The notes under the pieces were generated by a model. That model had not been told where the DNA came from and did no database searches. It was given only the letters and a program-made list of their open reading frames with translations. A program made the position numbers and the translations under genes. This document shows, piece by piece, positions 1-6,136 of a stretch of 8,880 nt of DNA. Positions within the stretch are counted from its first letter, which is position 1; every line of letters starts with the position of its first letter. Origin of the DNA: an uncultured Bacilli bacterium (GTDB lineage Bacteria > Bacillota_I > Bacilli_A > RF39 > UBA660); contig CANQZH010000040.1 of assembly GCA_947628245.1 (NCBI GenBank), forward strand, positions 1 through 8,880. The letters are read 5' to 3'.

Positions 1-18
1 TTTTTTTCAACTTTCATT

Positions 19-27
19 TGTTATGAT
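19..27 (+). promoter_or_regulatory. Possible extended -10 promoter element before the Cse60-like gene
   Basis: TG-T-TATGAT reads as a TGn-extended -10 hexamer (TATGAT, one mismatch to TATAAT) about 20 bases before the start codon. Its -35 would lie at or beyond the window edge, so it cannot be judged. The run of seven T at 1-7 could be the tail of an upstream terminator. Confidence 0.35.
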
Positions 28-48
28 ATTTTAAAAGAAGGAATGAAA

Positions 49-228
49 ATGAAAGTTAAATGTTTTGATGAAAACCATGAAAAAGATTTAGAAATGACCG
101 TTAATAGTTTTTTACAAACCACAAATGCTGACATTATTGATATTAAATATCAAGTAGCAATAGCAATGCAAGGTGAAGATCAAATATTTTGTTTTTCAGC
201 GATGGTGATTTACTGTGAAAAAGACTAA
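49..228 (+). CDS. Cse60-family small protein (sporulation-associated, DUF2758-like)
   Basis: The product is a 59-residue soluble protein with no signal peptide or membrane segment. It opens with MKVKCFDENHEKDLE and later has IDIKYQVA and QIFCFSAMVIY. This order matches, from memory, the Cse60 family of Bacilli, whose founding member is expressed in the mother cell under a sporulation sigma factor; its biochemical role is unknown. I chose the ATG at 49 over the in-frame ATG at 43 because the ribosome binding site AAGAAGGA (35-42) touches the first and sits 6 bases before the second. The 3' end overlaps the start of the flippase gene by 14 bases in another frame, so translation is probably coupled. 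The family match is fairly sure. Whether this organism sporulates cannot be decided here, and such genes persist in non-sporulating relatives. Confidence 0.8.
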   Translation: MKVKCFDENHEKDLEMTVNSFLQTTNADIIDIKYQVAIAMQGEDQIFCFSAMVIYCEKD

Positions 229-1852
229 ACATTTACATAAAAGTTCTTTTATTGAAGGTACTTTTTTAGCAACCATTGCGATAGTTATAACTAAAATATT
301 AGGGATGGTATACGTTATTCCTTTTTATCATTTAATCGGCGAGAGGGGAAGTGCTCTTTATGCTTATGCCTACAATATCTATGTAATTTTCTTAAGCATC
401 GGAACAGCGGGAATTCCAACAGCTATTAGTAAAATGATTAAAGAATACAGTACCTTAAATAATTTAAAAGCTAAAAAAAAGACTTATGAACTTGGTATTA
501 AATTAATTATGAGTCTTTCTTTTATCACTTTTCTTTTACTATTTTTCTTTGCTAAACCAATTGCTTTCTTAATTCTTGGTAATTTAAAAGGTGGTAATAC
601 GATTGATGATGTTGCTTTTGTCATTAAAATCGTTTCTTTTGCTCTTTTAATTATTCCTTTTTTAAGTATAAACAGGGGTTTTTTACAAGGCCATAATATT
701 ATTAAAGAATCAAGTTTTAGTCAAATAATCGAACAATTAGTGAGAATTTTATTTATTTTAATTGGTAGTTATCTAGCTTTAAAAGTTTTTCATCTATCTT
801 TAACTAATGCTGTAGCTATTGCAGTTTTTGGGGCTTTTATTGGGGGCTTAAGTGCTCAGATATATCTTCATTGCAAAATGAAAAAACACCAAAAAGAATT
901 AAACTTAGATTATCAAGTTAAAGATAATTCTCTAAATAAAACAATTATTAAAAAAATAATTAAGTATGCCATTCCTTTTATAATTATTGATATTGTTATA
1001 TCCGTTTATAATTTTATTGATATGGTCTTTATATCAAGAGTAATGACTTTTTTAGGTTATTCAGGTGCTACTACTGAATTTGTTACCACCTCTATTGCTA
1101 CTTGGGCTAATAAAATCAATATGATAGTAAATTCTCTTGCCATTGGTTTGACAGTTAGCTTGATACCAAATATTGTCGAAGCATTTACATTAAATAAATG
1201 GCATCTTGTCGAACAAAGAGTAAATAAAGCTTTACAATTATTATTAATAACTAGTCTTCCAATGGTAATAGGTATATCATTATTATCAGATGCCATATGG
1301 AGTATTTTCTATGGTTATAATGAATTAGGCACGAAAGTGTTAAGTATTGAAATCTTTACAGCTCTTTTTTATAATTTTAACTCCATTTCTTTTACCATTT
1401 TACAAAGCTTAGATAAATTTAAAACCGTTTACTTATCAACTTTAATTGGTTACCTAACAAATGCCTTACTAGATATCCCTTTAATGCTTTTATGTTATAA
1501 ATTAAAAATAATGCCTTTTTATGGAGCTTTAATCTCATCCATAATTGGTTTATCATTAAGTACAATTCTAGCTTTAATCAAATTAAAAAAAGACCATCAT
1601 CTTAAATATAAAGAAACGGTTAATATTTTAAAAAAAATTATTATTCCAACCATTATAATGACTTTAGTTGTCGTGCTATTAAAATTAATTATTCCTTATA
1701 ATTTAACAAGTAAAATGTCTTGTATCATTTATGTTTTAGTAACTAGTATAATTGGTTCAGCTATTTATCTTTATCTGTTAGCTAAAAATCAAGTTTTATT
1801 TAAAGTTTTAGGCAAGAAAAAACTTACTTTAGGAAAAGTAAATCTTTTTTAA
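215..1852 (+). CDS. MurJ/YtgP/SpoVB-type lipid-linked precursor flippase
   Basis: The product is a 545-residue polytopic membrane protein with about 14 hydrophobic segments, close to the length of Bacillus YtgP. It belongs to the MOP exporter superfamily, whose MurJ-type members flip lipid II across the membrane for peptidoglycan synthesis. The N-terminal third carries the family signature: KILG near residues 27-30, IPFYHLIGERGSALYAYAY at 35-53 and GIPTAISKMIKEY at 66-78. Together these separate the YtgP/SpoVB branch from O-antigen flippases. The start is GTG at 215, with GGTGAT at 204-209 as ribosome binding site. The gene starts inside the upstream Cse60-like gene and ends 4 bases into a convergent gene, leaving no space for a private terminator. 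It could be the housekeeping MurJ or a SpoVB-like paralogue used in spore cortex synthesis. The sporulation-type neighbour makes the second worth considering, but sequence alone does not decide. Confidence 0.9.
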   Translation: MKKTKHLHKSSFIEGTFLATIAIVITKILGMVYVIPFYHLIGERGSALYAYAYNIYVIFLSIGTAGIPTAISKMIKEYSTLNNLKAKKKTYELGIKLIMSLSFITFLLLFFFAKPIAFLILGNLKGGNTIDDVAFVIKIVSFALLIIPFLSINRGFLQGHNIIKESSFSQIIEQLVRILFILIGSYLALKVFHLSLTNAVAIAVFGAFIGGLSAQIYLHCKMKKHQKELNLDYQVKDNSLNKTIIKKIIKYAIPFIIIDIVISVYNFIDMVFISRVMTFLGYSGATTEFVTTSIATWANKINMIVNSLAIGLTVSLIPNIVEAFTLNKWHLVEQRVNKALQLLLITSLPMVIGISLLSDAIWSIFYGYNELGTKVLSIEIFTALFYNFNSISFTILQSLDKFKTVYLSTLIGYLTNALLDIPLMLLCYKLKIMPFYGALISSIIGLSLSTILALIKLKKDHHLKYKETVNILKKIIIPTIIMTLVVVLLKLIIPYNLTSKMSCIIYVLVTSIIGSAIYLYLLAKNQVLFKVLGKKKLTLGKVNLF

Positions 1853-2172
1853 ACCATATACATATTTCCATCAGTACTATAAGTATCATTATTAATTGAT
1901 ATATTAGTGCCTTCTAATCTACTAATACGAGCTTCTAATCTATTAATAGCCCTTTCTAATTTTGCCATTCTCGCATCTATTTCATTCATATTTACTGGAG
2001 CCATATCAGCATATACTGGATAATTTAAAGGCATATTAGATTGATAATAACTAGAGTTAGCCATCACATTTGGCATAGCCATTCCATTTTGATAAGGCAT
2101 CATCATTGGATTAGTACTAGAACTCATATTAAAATTAGATGATTGAAAAAATGAATTACGATCCTTTTTCAT
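1849..2172 (-). CDS. Met/Asn/Tyr-rich protein with C-terminal coiled coil, function unknown
   Basis: This 107-residue protein is not one I can assign to a family. Residues 1-60 are low complexity, rich in M, N, S, Y and P (for example NPMMMPYQNGMAMPN), and probably disordered. Residues 63-87 form a short coiled coil with regular spacing (IDARMAKLERAINRLEARIS). The tail is Asn/Tyr/Met-rich. There is no signal peptide or membrane segment. A sticky low-complexity N-terminus plus an oligomerising helix resembles small spore-coat-like proteins of Bacillota, but this is only compositional. A strong ribosome binding site (GGGGGAT read on the minus strand, 2175-2181) lies 4-5 bases before the ATG, which supports a real, well-translated gene. 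It is transcribed divergently from trmB and runs 4 bases into the end of the flippase gene. The window's N-terminal Met content is unusual compared with its neighbours. Confidence 0.8.
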   Translation of the reverse strand: MKKDRNSFFQSSNFNMSSSTNPMMMPYQNGMAMPNVMANSSYYQSNMPLNYPVYADMAPVNMNEIDARMAKLERAINRLEARISRLEGTNISINNDTYSTDGNMYMV

Positions 2173-2190
2173 AAATCCCCCTTTTTAATT

Positions 2191-2199
2191 TAGTATATG
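2191..2199 (-). promoter_or_regulatory. Candidate -10 element for the coiled-coil protein gene
   Basis: Read on the minus strand this is CATATACTA. It fits the sigma-K style pattern CATAnnnTA, and it also contains TATACT, one mismatch from a housekeeping -10. An AC dinucleotide lies 15 bases upstream (2215-2216), slightly short of the usual sigma-K spacing. There is no good TTGACA-like -35. The implied leader is only about 12 bases. The choice of sigma factor is speculative. Confidence 0.35.
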
Positions 2200-2234
2200 T
2201 TATTTACCTAGAAAGTTGCATTTTAAAATAATTA

Positions 2235-2243
2235 TGAGATAAT
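2235..2243 (+). promoter_or_regulatory. Weak candidate extended -10 for trmB
   Basis: TG-A-GATAAT is a TGn-extended -10 lying 16 bases after TTGCAT (2216-2221). Its expected transcription start would fall inside the ribosome binding site AAGGTGA (2248-2254). Either the transcript is nearly leaderless or the true promoter is elsewhere in 2173-2247. Confidence 0.25.
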
Positions 2244-2259
2244 AAACAAGGTGATTTAA

Positions 2260-2889
2260 ATGCGATTAAGAAATGTCAAAAATGCTTTAGAAACTTTAAA
2301 TAATTCTCCTTATTTTGTTAAAAGTAATAATCGAGGTAAATGGAACACTTACTTTAAAAATGATAATCCTATTTGCCTAGAAATTGGTTGTGGAAAAGGG
2401 GACTTTTTAATTGAAATGGCTAGAACATATCCTAATATAAATTTTATAGGAATAGAAAAATATGAAAGTGTTTTAGTAAGAGCTATTGAAAAAGTAAATA
2501 ACTTAAAAATTTCCAATATTTGTTTTCTATGCTTTGATGCTTTAAATATTAATGAATACTTTGCTAAAGAAATTGATACTATTTATTTAAACTTTTCCGA
2601 TCCTTGGCCTAAAAAACGTCATACTAAAAGAAGATTAACTTCCCCTCATTTTTTAGAACTTTATGAACAAATTTTTAAAAATACACCTCATCTTATTTTA
2701 AAAACTGACAATATTAATTTATTTGCTTATAGTCTTGAATCATTAAGTGCCAAAGATTATTTATTTAAAAAAGTTTCTCTTGATTTAGCAAATGAAAATA
2801 TTTTTAACATTAAAACGGAATATGAAACTAAATTTACTAATCTAGGATATAAAATAAACTATTTAGAAGCAGTAAAAAAACACAGGTAG
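2260..2889 (+). CDS. trmB: tRNA (guanine-N7-)-methyltransferase TrmB
   Basis: This enzyme transfers a methyl group from S-adenosylmethionine to N7 of G46 in the variable loop of tRNAs; it is a cytosolic Rossmann-fold (class I) methyltransferase. The 209 residues match the usual length. The S-adenosylmethionine loop is EIGCGKGDFL (41-50), with acidic residue E66 in GIEKYES. D93 sits in FDAL and should contact the cofactor. The hallmark motif SDPWPKKRHTKRR (113-125) provides catalytic D114 and tRNA-binding basic residues. KTD (148-150) and TEYETKF (186-192) complete the TrmB pattern, so no key residue is missing. The ATG follows AAGGTGAT (2248-2255) by 4 bases. The gene stands alone, divergent from the coiled-coil protein gene, and is followed by a probable terminator and then insertion-sequence debris. 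Confidence 0.96.
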   Translation: MRLRNVKNALETLNNSPYFVKSNNRGKWNTYFKNDNPICLEIGCGKGDFLIEMARTYPNINFIGIEKYESVLVRAIEKVNNLKISNICFLCFDALNINEYFAKEIDTIYLNFSDPWPKKRHTKRRLTSPHFLELYEQIFKNTPHLILKTDNINLFAYSLESLSAKDYLFKKVSLDLANENIFNIKTEYETKFTNLGYKINYLEAVKKHR

Positions 2890-2929
2890 TACAGGGTGCT
2901 TTTTATCTTATAGGAAAGTTCATAATTAT

Positions 2930-2962
2930 AAAAGCTAAAATGCATTTGTATGTTAGCTTTTT
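2930..2962 (+). terminator. Probable terminator downstream of trmB
   Basis: A perfect 9-base inverted repeat, AAAAGCTAA (2930-2938) with TTAGCTTTT (2953-2961), flanks a 14-base loop. The descending arm runs into a short T tract. It lies 41 bases after the trmB stop. The stem is AT-rich and the T tail short, so efficiency may be modest, and it could act in both directions. Confidence 0.5.
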
Positions 2963-2999
2963 AGGAAGAACGACAAAAAAATTATATGAAAATATAATA

Positions 3000-3025
3000 A
3001 AAAAATAAGCTAATAATTATTTTTT
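3000..3025. repeat. AT-only inverted repeat (weak hairpin)
   Basis: AAAAAATAA (3000-3008) pairs with TTATTTTTT (3017-3025) across an 8-base loop. It could be a second weak terminator after trmB or part of the edge of the insertion-sequence debris. With only A-T pairs it may also be chance in such AT-rich DNA. Confidence 0.25.
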
Positions 3026-3079
3026 CTTATAAACACGTTCCTTAACTCTAATATAATAAATAGGTACCATTTTACCATT

Positions 3080-3105
3080 ACATTTTTGACCATATTGGAA
3101 AATGT
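3080..3105 (+). repeat. Imperfect hairpin, candidate left-end hairpin of an IS200-type element
   Basis: ACATTTT (3080-3086) pairs with AAAATGT (3099-3105). Inside, CCA (3090-3092) pairs with TGG (3096-3098) over loop TAT, leaving TGA as a one-sided bulge. IS200/IS605 elements carry such bulged subterminal hairpins, which TnpA binds as single-stranded DNA. This one lies 95 bases before the tnpA fragment, a plausible position for a left end. The assignment rests on shape and place only. Confidence 0.4.
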
Positions 3106-3131
3106 TTCAGACCATGTGCGTAAAACGTAGG

Positions 3132-3198
3132 TTAAGAGGCAATTTATTGCCACAATTTGAGAAAAATGATGTATAACAACAAACTAAGTGAGGTTTGT
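3132..3198 (+). promoter_or_regulatory. Two small hairpins in the IS200 tnpA leader; the second covers the ribosome binding site
   Basis: GGCAA (3139-3143) and TTGCC (3148-3152) form a 5-base stem with a 4-base loop. ACAAAC (3179-3184) and GTTTGT (3193-3198) form a 6-base stem immediately before the ATG at 3200. The purine-rich AAGTGAG that would bind the ribosome sits in the second loop. IS200 is known to restrict its transposase translation by leader structure, and this arrangement agrees with that. Confidence 0.4.
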
Positions 3199-3199
3199 G

Positions 3200-3325
3200 A
3201 TGAGAAAATTAAATCATATTCAATATGATATAGAATATCACGAAGTGTGGACAACAAAATATCGATATAAAGTGTTAAGCGAAAGTATAGCTGAAAGGCG
3301 TCGAGAATTAATAAGACAAAGTTGA
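3200..3325 (+). pseudogene. IS200-type transposase TnpA, N-terminal fragment
   Basis: Forty-one codons run from ATG at 3200 to TGA at 3323. The text HIQYDIEYHEVWTTKYRYKVL followed by SIAERRRELIRQ is the conserved N-terminus of IS200/IS605 Y1 transposases (family form: YHLVWVTKYRYKVL, then a stretch like IAERLRELIRQ). The HUH metal-binding motif and the catalytic tyrosine, which lie further along a protein of roughly 140-150 residues, are absent. The following DNA belongs to another element in the opposite orientation. The fragment is therefore dead as a transposase. Its first 41 codons are still open, so the truncation may be fairly recent. The real break may be a junction near 3320-3326 rather than the stop codon itself. 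Confidence 0.85.
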
Positions 3326-3890
3326 AATAATATGAATGTACTTTTCTAAAGAATTACCAAAAGCACATTCAGCAAGTAAACAATGAATATGAACATTCCA
3401 CTTATCATCTCTACCAAAAGTATGAAAAACAAGAATAAAACCAGACTTAAAATTTTGAAATTTATAAGAATCAGCAAACCAAGAAAGAAGGGTTTGATTA
3501 ACAGCTTCAAAAGGGATATCAAGTAAAGACCTATCTTTAAGAAAGAAAGGTCAAAGAATATCAGGCATAGTAAAAACTAAATGACGATGACAAGAGTAGA
3601 AAGAATTTGAGTAGTTCTTTGTTTAGTATATTTAATACCACAATAATTGCAAAATCTACCTTTACAAGTATTATAAACAAATTTAGAACAATGACAATTG
3701 AGACATTCAAAATAAGAATAACAAAGCTCTTTAGTTTTGCAAATTCTCATTTTGTTAACTTCTTTAAAAACAACAGTTCGAATAGTAAAATTATTAGAAT
3801 TAGCAAAATTAACAAAGGAATTCCAATAATCATTAAAAACGTCATTTAAAAATCAGTGAAATTCTTTAGGATATTTTTCAAATAAATCTT
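3326..3890 (-). pseudogene. IS91-type (Y2 HUH) transposase remnant, frameshifted and truncated
   Basis: Read on the minus strand from about 3890 this gives FLNDVFNDYWNSFVNF, then a zinc-binding region with CLNC and CKGRFCNYC. After a frameshift near 3590-3605 it continues with CHRHLVFTMPDIL, PFFLKDRSLLDIPFEA, FHTFGRDDKWNVHIHCLL. These are the transposase zinc-binding domain and the start of the Y2 replicase domain of IS91-like elements. HIH at 3374-3391 is the HUH metal site. Lesions: in-frame TGA at 3853-3855, the frameshift, TGA at 3551-3553 (a Trp position by family pattern), and loss of everything after about residue 190, including the tyrosine motif. It ends head-on against the IS200 fragment. 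The reading frame may extend upstream to about 3935, but I see no recognisable homology there. Confidence 0.85.
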
Positions 3891-3957
3891 TTTTACTATA
3901 AGTTAAAAGAAAATGCGTAAAGTGTGTAAAATTTACTATAATTTTCTTATAAAAGCA

Positions 3958-3966
3958 TGCTATAAT
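3958..3966 (+). promoter_or_regulatory. Extended -10 promoter of the thioester adhesin gene
   Basis: TG-C-TATAAT is a perfect extended -10 (hexamer 3961-3966). I see no good -35 at 16-18 bases, which extended -10 promoters tolerate. Start of transcription near 3973 would give a leader of about 14 bases containing AGGTGG (3977-3982). Confidence 0.6.
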
Positions 3967-3986
3967 GAAGTTAAGTAGGTGGTAGT

Positions 3987-5567
3987 GTGAAAAAAATGTT
4001 ATTTAAAGTGCTGGTGTTTGTTGTATCGTTATGTTTTATAAAAGAAGCTTATGCTTCAGAAGTGTATTCAGCAGAATACAATACTTATTATCAAAGAAGC
4101 CAACACACATATGCTTGGCATGACTTAGAAGATACACATTGGTCTATGTTTGCACCAGCAATTTATATTATGTATAAAGATTATGAAGATGCAAGTAAAA
4201 ATGAAGAATGGAATTTTACTGATAAATATAAATATCCTTGGTCCACAAGTGAAGATAAGTATTTCTTAGCTTTTTGTGCTGATTTAATTTATGATTTTTG
4301 GCCAGTTAAAAAATATGAGATGATGGCAATTGGGTCATCTACCTTTTTAAAAGAAGAAATCAAGAAAAACTTAAGTGGAATTGTAAAACATTCTTATCCT
4401 TTTGTACCAATTGAAGATATGATTGCTGAACTTTTAGATGCTCATATTTTAGTAGAAACCAAAAATAAAGATGGCAAAACTATTTATACCGCGGTAAAAA
4501 ATGCTGAAGAAGTAGAAAATTTAGAATATACAATTGATAAAGATGAACTTTTATCAGCAACTCAAATGGCAATTTATTATTTTACAGATCGTGATAAAGT
4601 AGATAAAGTATATGATAAAACCGCACTTTTATCTACAAACTTCCATGTAATTGATCGAACTCGCGTTTATGAAGAAGCAGGCGAATATGATGCTGTTCGA
4701 AATAATATTGAAGCTGTTTATAATTATTTAATCACATTAAAAGAAGACTATACTGAACCTCTTGCCATTAAAAGTGCTGTAAAAAATGATAATAATGATT
4801 TGGTTGTTACTTTAAATTATGTTCCTGACAATACAAATAAGCTTGAAATTGTATTAAAAGATCAAGATACCGTTATATTACAAAAGAAAGTAGCAGAGTT
4901 AAAACAAGATGAATTAGGACGAATCATCGTTCCAATTGGCGAGTTGGATTACACCAAATATCAACTAGTTTTACAAGGTACTATTTTATTAGAAGATGAA
5001 GTAGTAGCTTTTGAAGCAGAAAATGGACCTGATAAAAGTCAAACTTTAATAGGGAAAGCAAACGTTGAAACACCGGTATCAGCGGTTTATCAAAAAGGAA
5101 TCAGAGCAATTCGTGGTAGTGATATTCTAGTTAAGAAAATTGCTGATAAACAAATTGTTGGTTATAATGAGAGTTTTACATATACCATTATTGTTAAAAA
5201 TTTAAGTGGCACACAATTAGATGATATTGTGTTTCATGATGAACTACATCCATATTTTGAACTTGTTGAAACAGATGGAGTGGTAAATGGCCGAGATATA
5301 AGTTGGAATATTTCTTTAGCACCAAATGAAGAAAAAAGCTTAAAAGTTTTGGTAAAAGTTAAAGAAGATGTTGAACAATTAGAAGTAAAAAATGTGATTC
5401 GGGTAAATTTATATGATATGCTTCAAGAACAATCTGTAACTGTTTCCATTTTTGAAAATCCTAAAACTGGAACAACCATAAATTTTGTAGGAGTTAGTTT
5501 AGGATTAGGAATAATGGGACTCATCTTATATTCTTATAAAAAAAATAAATTATATCGTTTAAAATAG
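3987..5567 (+). CDS. Cys-Gln thioester (TQXA) domain surface adhesin with sortase-type anchor
   Basis: This is a secreted, wall-anchored protein of 526 residues. In order: a signal peptide (1-24, MKKMLFK then a hydrophobic core, cleavage probably after AYA); a thioester domain at about 40-250; a beta-rich middle part at 255-365; a DUF11-like repeat domain at 378-475; sorting motif NPKTG (491-495); a hydrophobic segment (about 497-516); and a basic tail. Thioester domains form an internal Cys-Gln bond that can react covalently with host proteins. The pair here is C97 in AFCADLIYDF and Q193 in SATQMAIYYFTD. C97 is the only Cys left after signal cleavage, which strongly supports the assignment. 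NPKTG differs from the common LPXTG, and no sortase gene is present in the window. Start is GTG at 3987 after AGGTGG (3977-3982). The gene is monocistronic and lies between insertion-sequence remnants. The specific ligand is unknown. Confidence 0.88.
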   Translation: MKKMLFKVLVFVVSLCFIKEAYASEVYSAEYNTYYQRSQHTYAWHDLEDTHWSMFAPAIYIMYKDYEDASKNEEWNFTDKYKYPWSTSEDKYFLAFCADLIYDFWPVKKYEMMAIGSSTFLKEEIKKNLSGIVKHSYPFVPIEDMIAELLDAHILVETKNKDGKTIYTAVKNAEEVENLEYTIDKDELLSATQMAIYYFTDRDKVDKVYDKTALLSTNFHVIDRTRVYEEAGEYDAVRNNIEAVYNYLITLKEDYTEPLAIKSAVKNDNNDLVVTLNYVPDNTNKLEIVLKDQDTVILQKKVAELKQDELGRIIVPIGELDYTKYQLVLQGTILLEDEVVAFEAENGPDKSQTLIGKANVETPVSAVYQKGIRAIRGSDILVKKIADKQIVGYNESFTYTIIVKNLSGTQLDDIVFHDELHPYFELVETDGVVNGRDISWNISLAPNEEKSLKVLVKVKEDVEQLEVKNVIRVNLYDMLQEQSVTVSIFENPKTGTTINFVGVSLGLGIMGLILYSYKKNKLYRLK

Positions 5568-5569
5568 AA

Positions 5570-5590
5570 AAAAGAAATTTTATTTCTTTT
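5570..5590 (+). terminator. Terminator-like hairpin after the adhesin gene
   Basis: AAAAGAAAT (5570-5578) and ATTTCTTTT (5582-5590) form a perfect 9-base stem over a 3-base loop, starting 3 bases after the stop codon. The last arm supplies the T-rich end. Only one G-C pair per stem makes it weak, but its place is right and it could serve both strands. Confidence 0.5.
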
Positions 5591-5605
5591 GGTTAGGTGA
5601 AAAGA

Positions 5606-5686
5606 TTGAAAATAAAAGTTAAATTTTGAGACACGCCAAAAATCGTAAATGAAGACATCAGAATAGGCAAACGATTGTTTTTTTAA
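5606..5686 (+). pseudogene. Possible broken small reading frame, unassigned
   Basis: TTAGGTGAAAAG (5593-5604) resembles a ribosome binding site before TTG at 5606. The frame reads (M)KIKVKF, then a TGA at about 5627, then DTPKIVNEDIRIGKRLFF and a TAA. Removing the single TGA gives a coherent, well-formed short peptide of 26 residues. I do not recognise a family. It may be a fragment of a larger lost gene or simply chance. Confidence 0.2.
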
Positions 5687-5700
5687 ATAGCAAACAGTTA

Positions 5701-6017
5701 TTAGTTTTTCTGCGAAATACCATAATCTAACTTAGTTAAGTAAGAAATAATAGATTGGTTATGCTTCCTAATTTTTTGATTAAGAAATTTATCAAATCTA
5801 TCATTATCAAATGGAATATAATTGTTAAGTATATGAAAAGATAAGTTAAAAAAATCTTGCAATAGCAATAAAGGTTTAATATATTGCCCACATTTGATAA
5901 TTCTGATAGATTTTTTTTGCTAGAAGATTCTTTACATCTAGGAGTTAAACTAACCTAAAAACAAAGATGTTTATCACCAATAAAAACAATCAAATTTGTC
6001 CCAATTTCTGCTATAAT
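5701..6017 (-). pseudogene. IS110-type transposase remnant (C-terminal Transposase_20 region)
   Basis: On the minus strand 6017 down to about 5920 reads EIIAEIGTNL, VFIGDKHLCF, stop, VSLTPRCKESSSKK. After a frame change at the A8 run (T at 5911-5918) it reads KKSIRIIKCGQYIKPLL to about 5865. The IS110 family form is IIAEIG, DKHLCSWAGLTP, NESAGKKKSVRI, GQYIKPLL, so the match is clear. The internal stop is TAG (5955-5957) at the conserved Trp of this motif, and one A lost from a run of nine explains the frameshift. The frame then stays open to TAA at 5701-5703 (FFNLSFHILNNYIPFDNDRF and onward), but that stretch no longer resembles the IS110 C-terminus I know. The N-terminal DEDD nuclease part is missing; homology stops abruptly at 6017 where an inverted repeat begins. 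It is inactive. Confidence 0.8.
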
Positions 6018-6062
6018 CTCAACTTAAACACTTTTTAACTATCAAAAAGTGTTTAAATTGAG
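6018..6062. repeat. Strong inverted repeat (19-base arms, 7-base loop)
   Basis: CTCAACTTAAACACTTTTT (6018-6036) and AAAAAGTGTTTAAATTGAG (6044-6062) are inverted copies with one mismatch, separated by AACTATC. On a minus-strand transcript the mismatch would be a G-U wobble, so that hairpin would be continuous. There is no T tract after either arm, so a simple terminator is not the obvious reading. It begins exactly where IS110 homology ends. Confidence 0.75.
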
Positions 6063-6136
6063 AACTTACGCAATATCAAAATTAAAAATTTGGCAAAAAA
6101 AAATTATTTTATATTGGTTTGATAGTTTTTGATTTT

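Noticed and set aside
1057..1296. Minus-strand open frame inside the flippase gene
   Set aside because: The flippase frame is supported over its full length by family motifs; the antisense frame lacks a ribosome binding site and any motif.
2890..3199. Riboswitch or tRNA in the gap after trmB
   Set aside because: No cloverleaf, T-loop sequence or conserved riboswitch core is visible; the hairpins are better explained as a terminator and IS200 leader structures.
3607..3849. Plus-strand open frame of 80 codons
   Set aside because: It lies opposite the IS91-type transposase remnant, whose protein motifs are clear on the minus strand. The plus-strand peptide has no ribosome binding site or recognisable motif.
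6018..6062. Inverted repeat as an ordinary terminator
   Set aside because: No T tract follows either arm, no intact gene ends beside it, and a third inverted arm nearby is not explained by termination.
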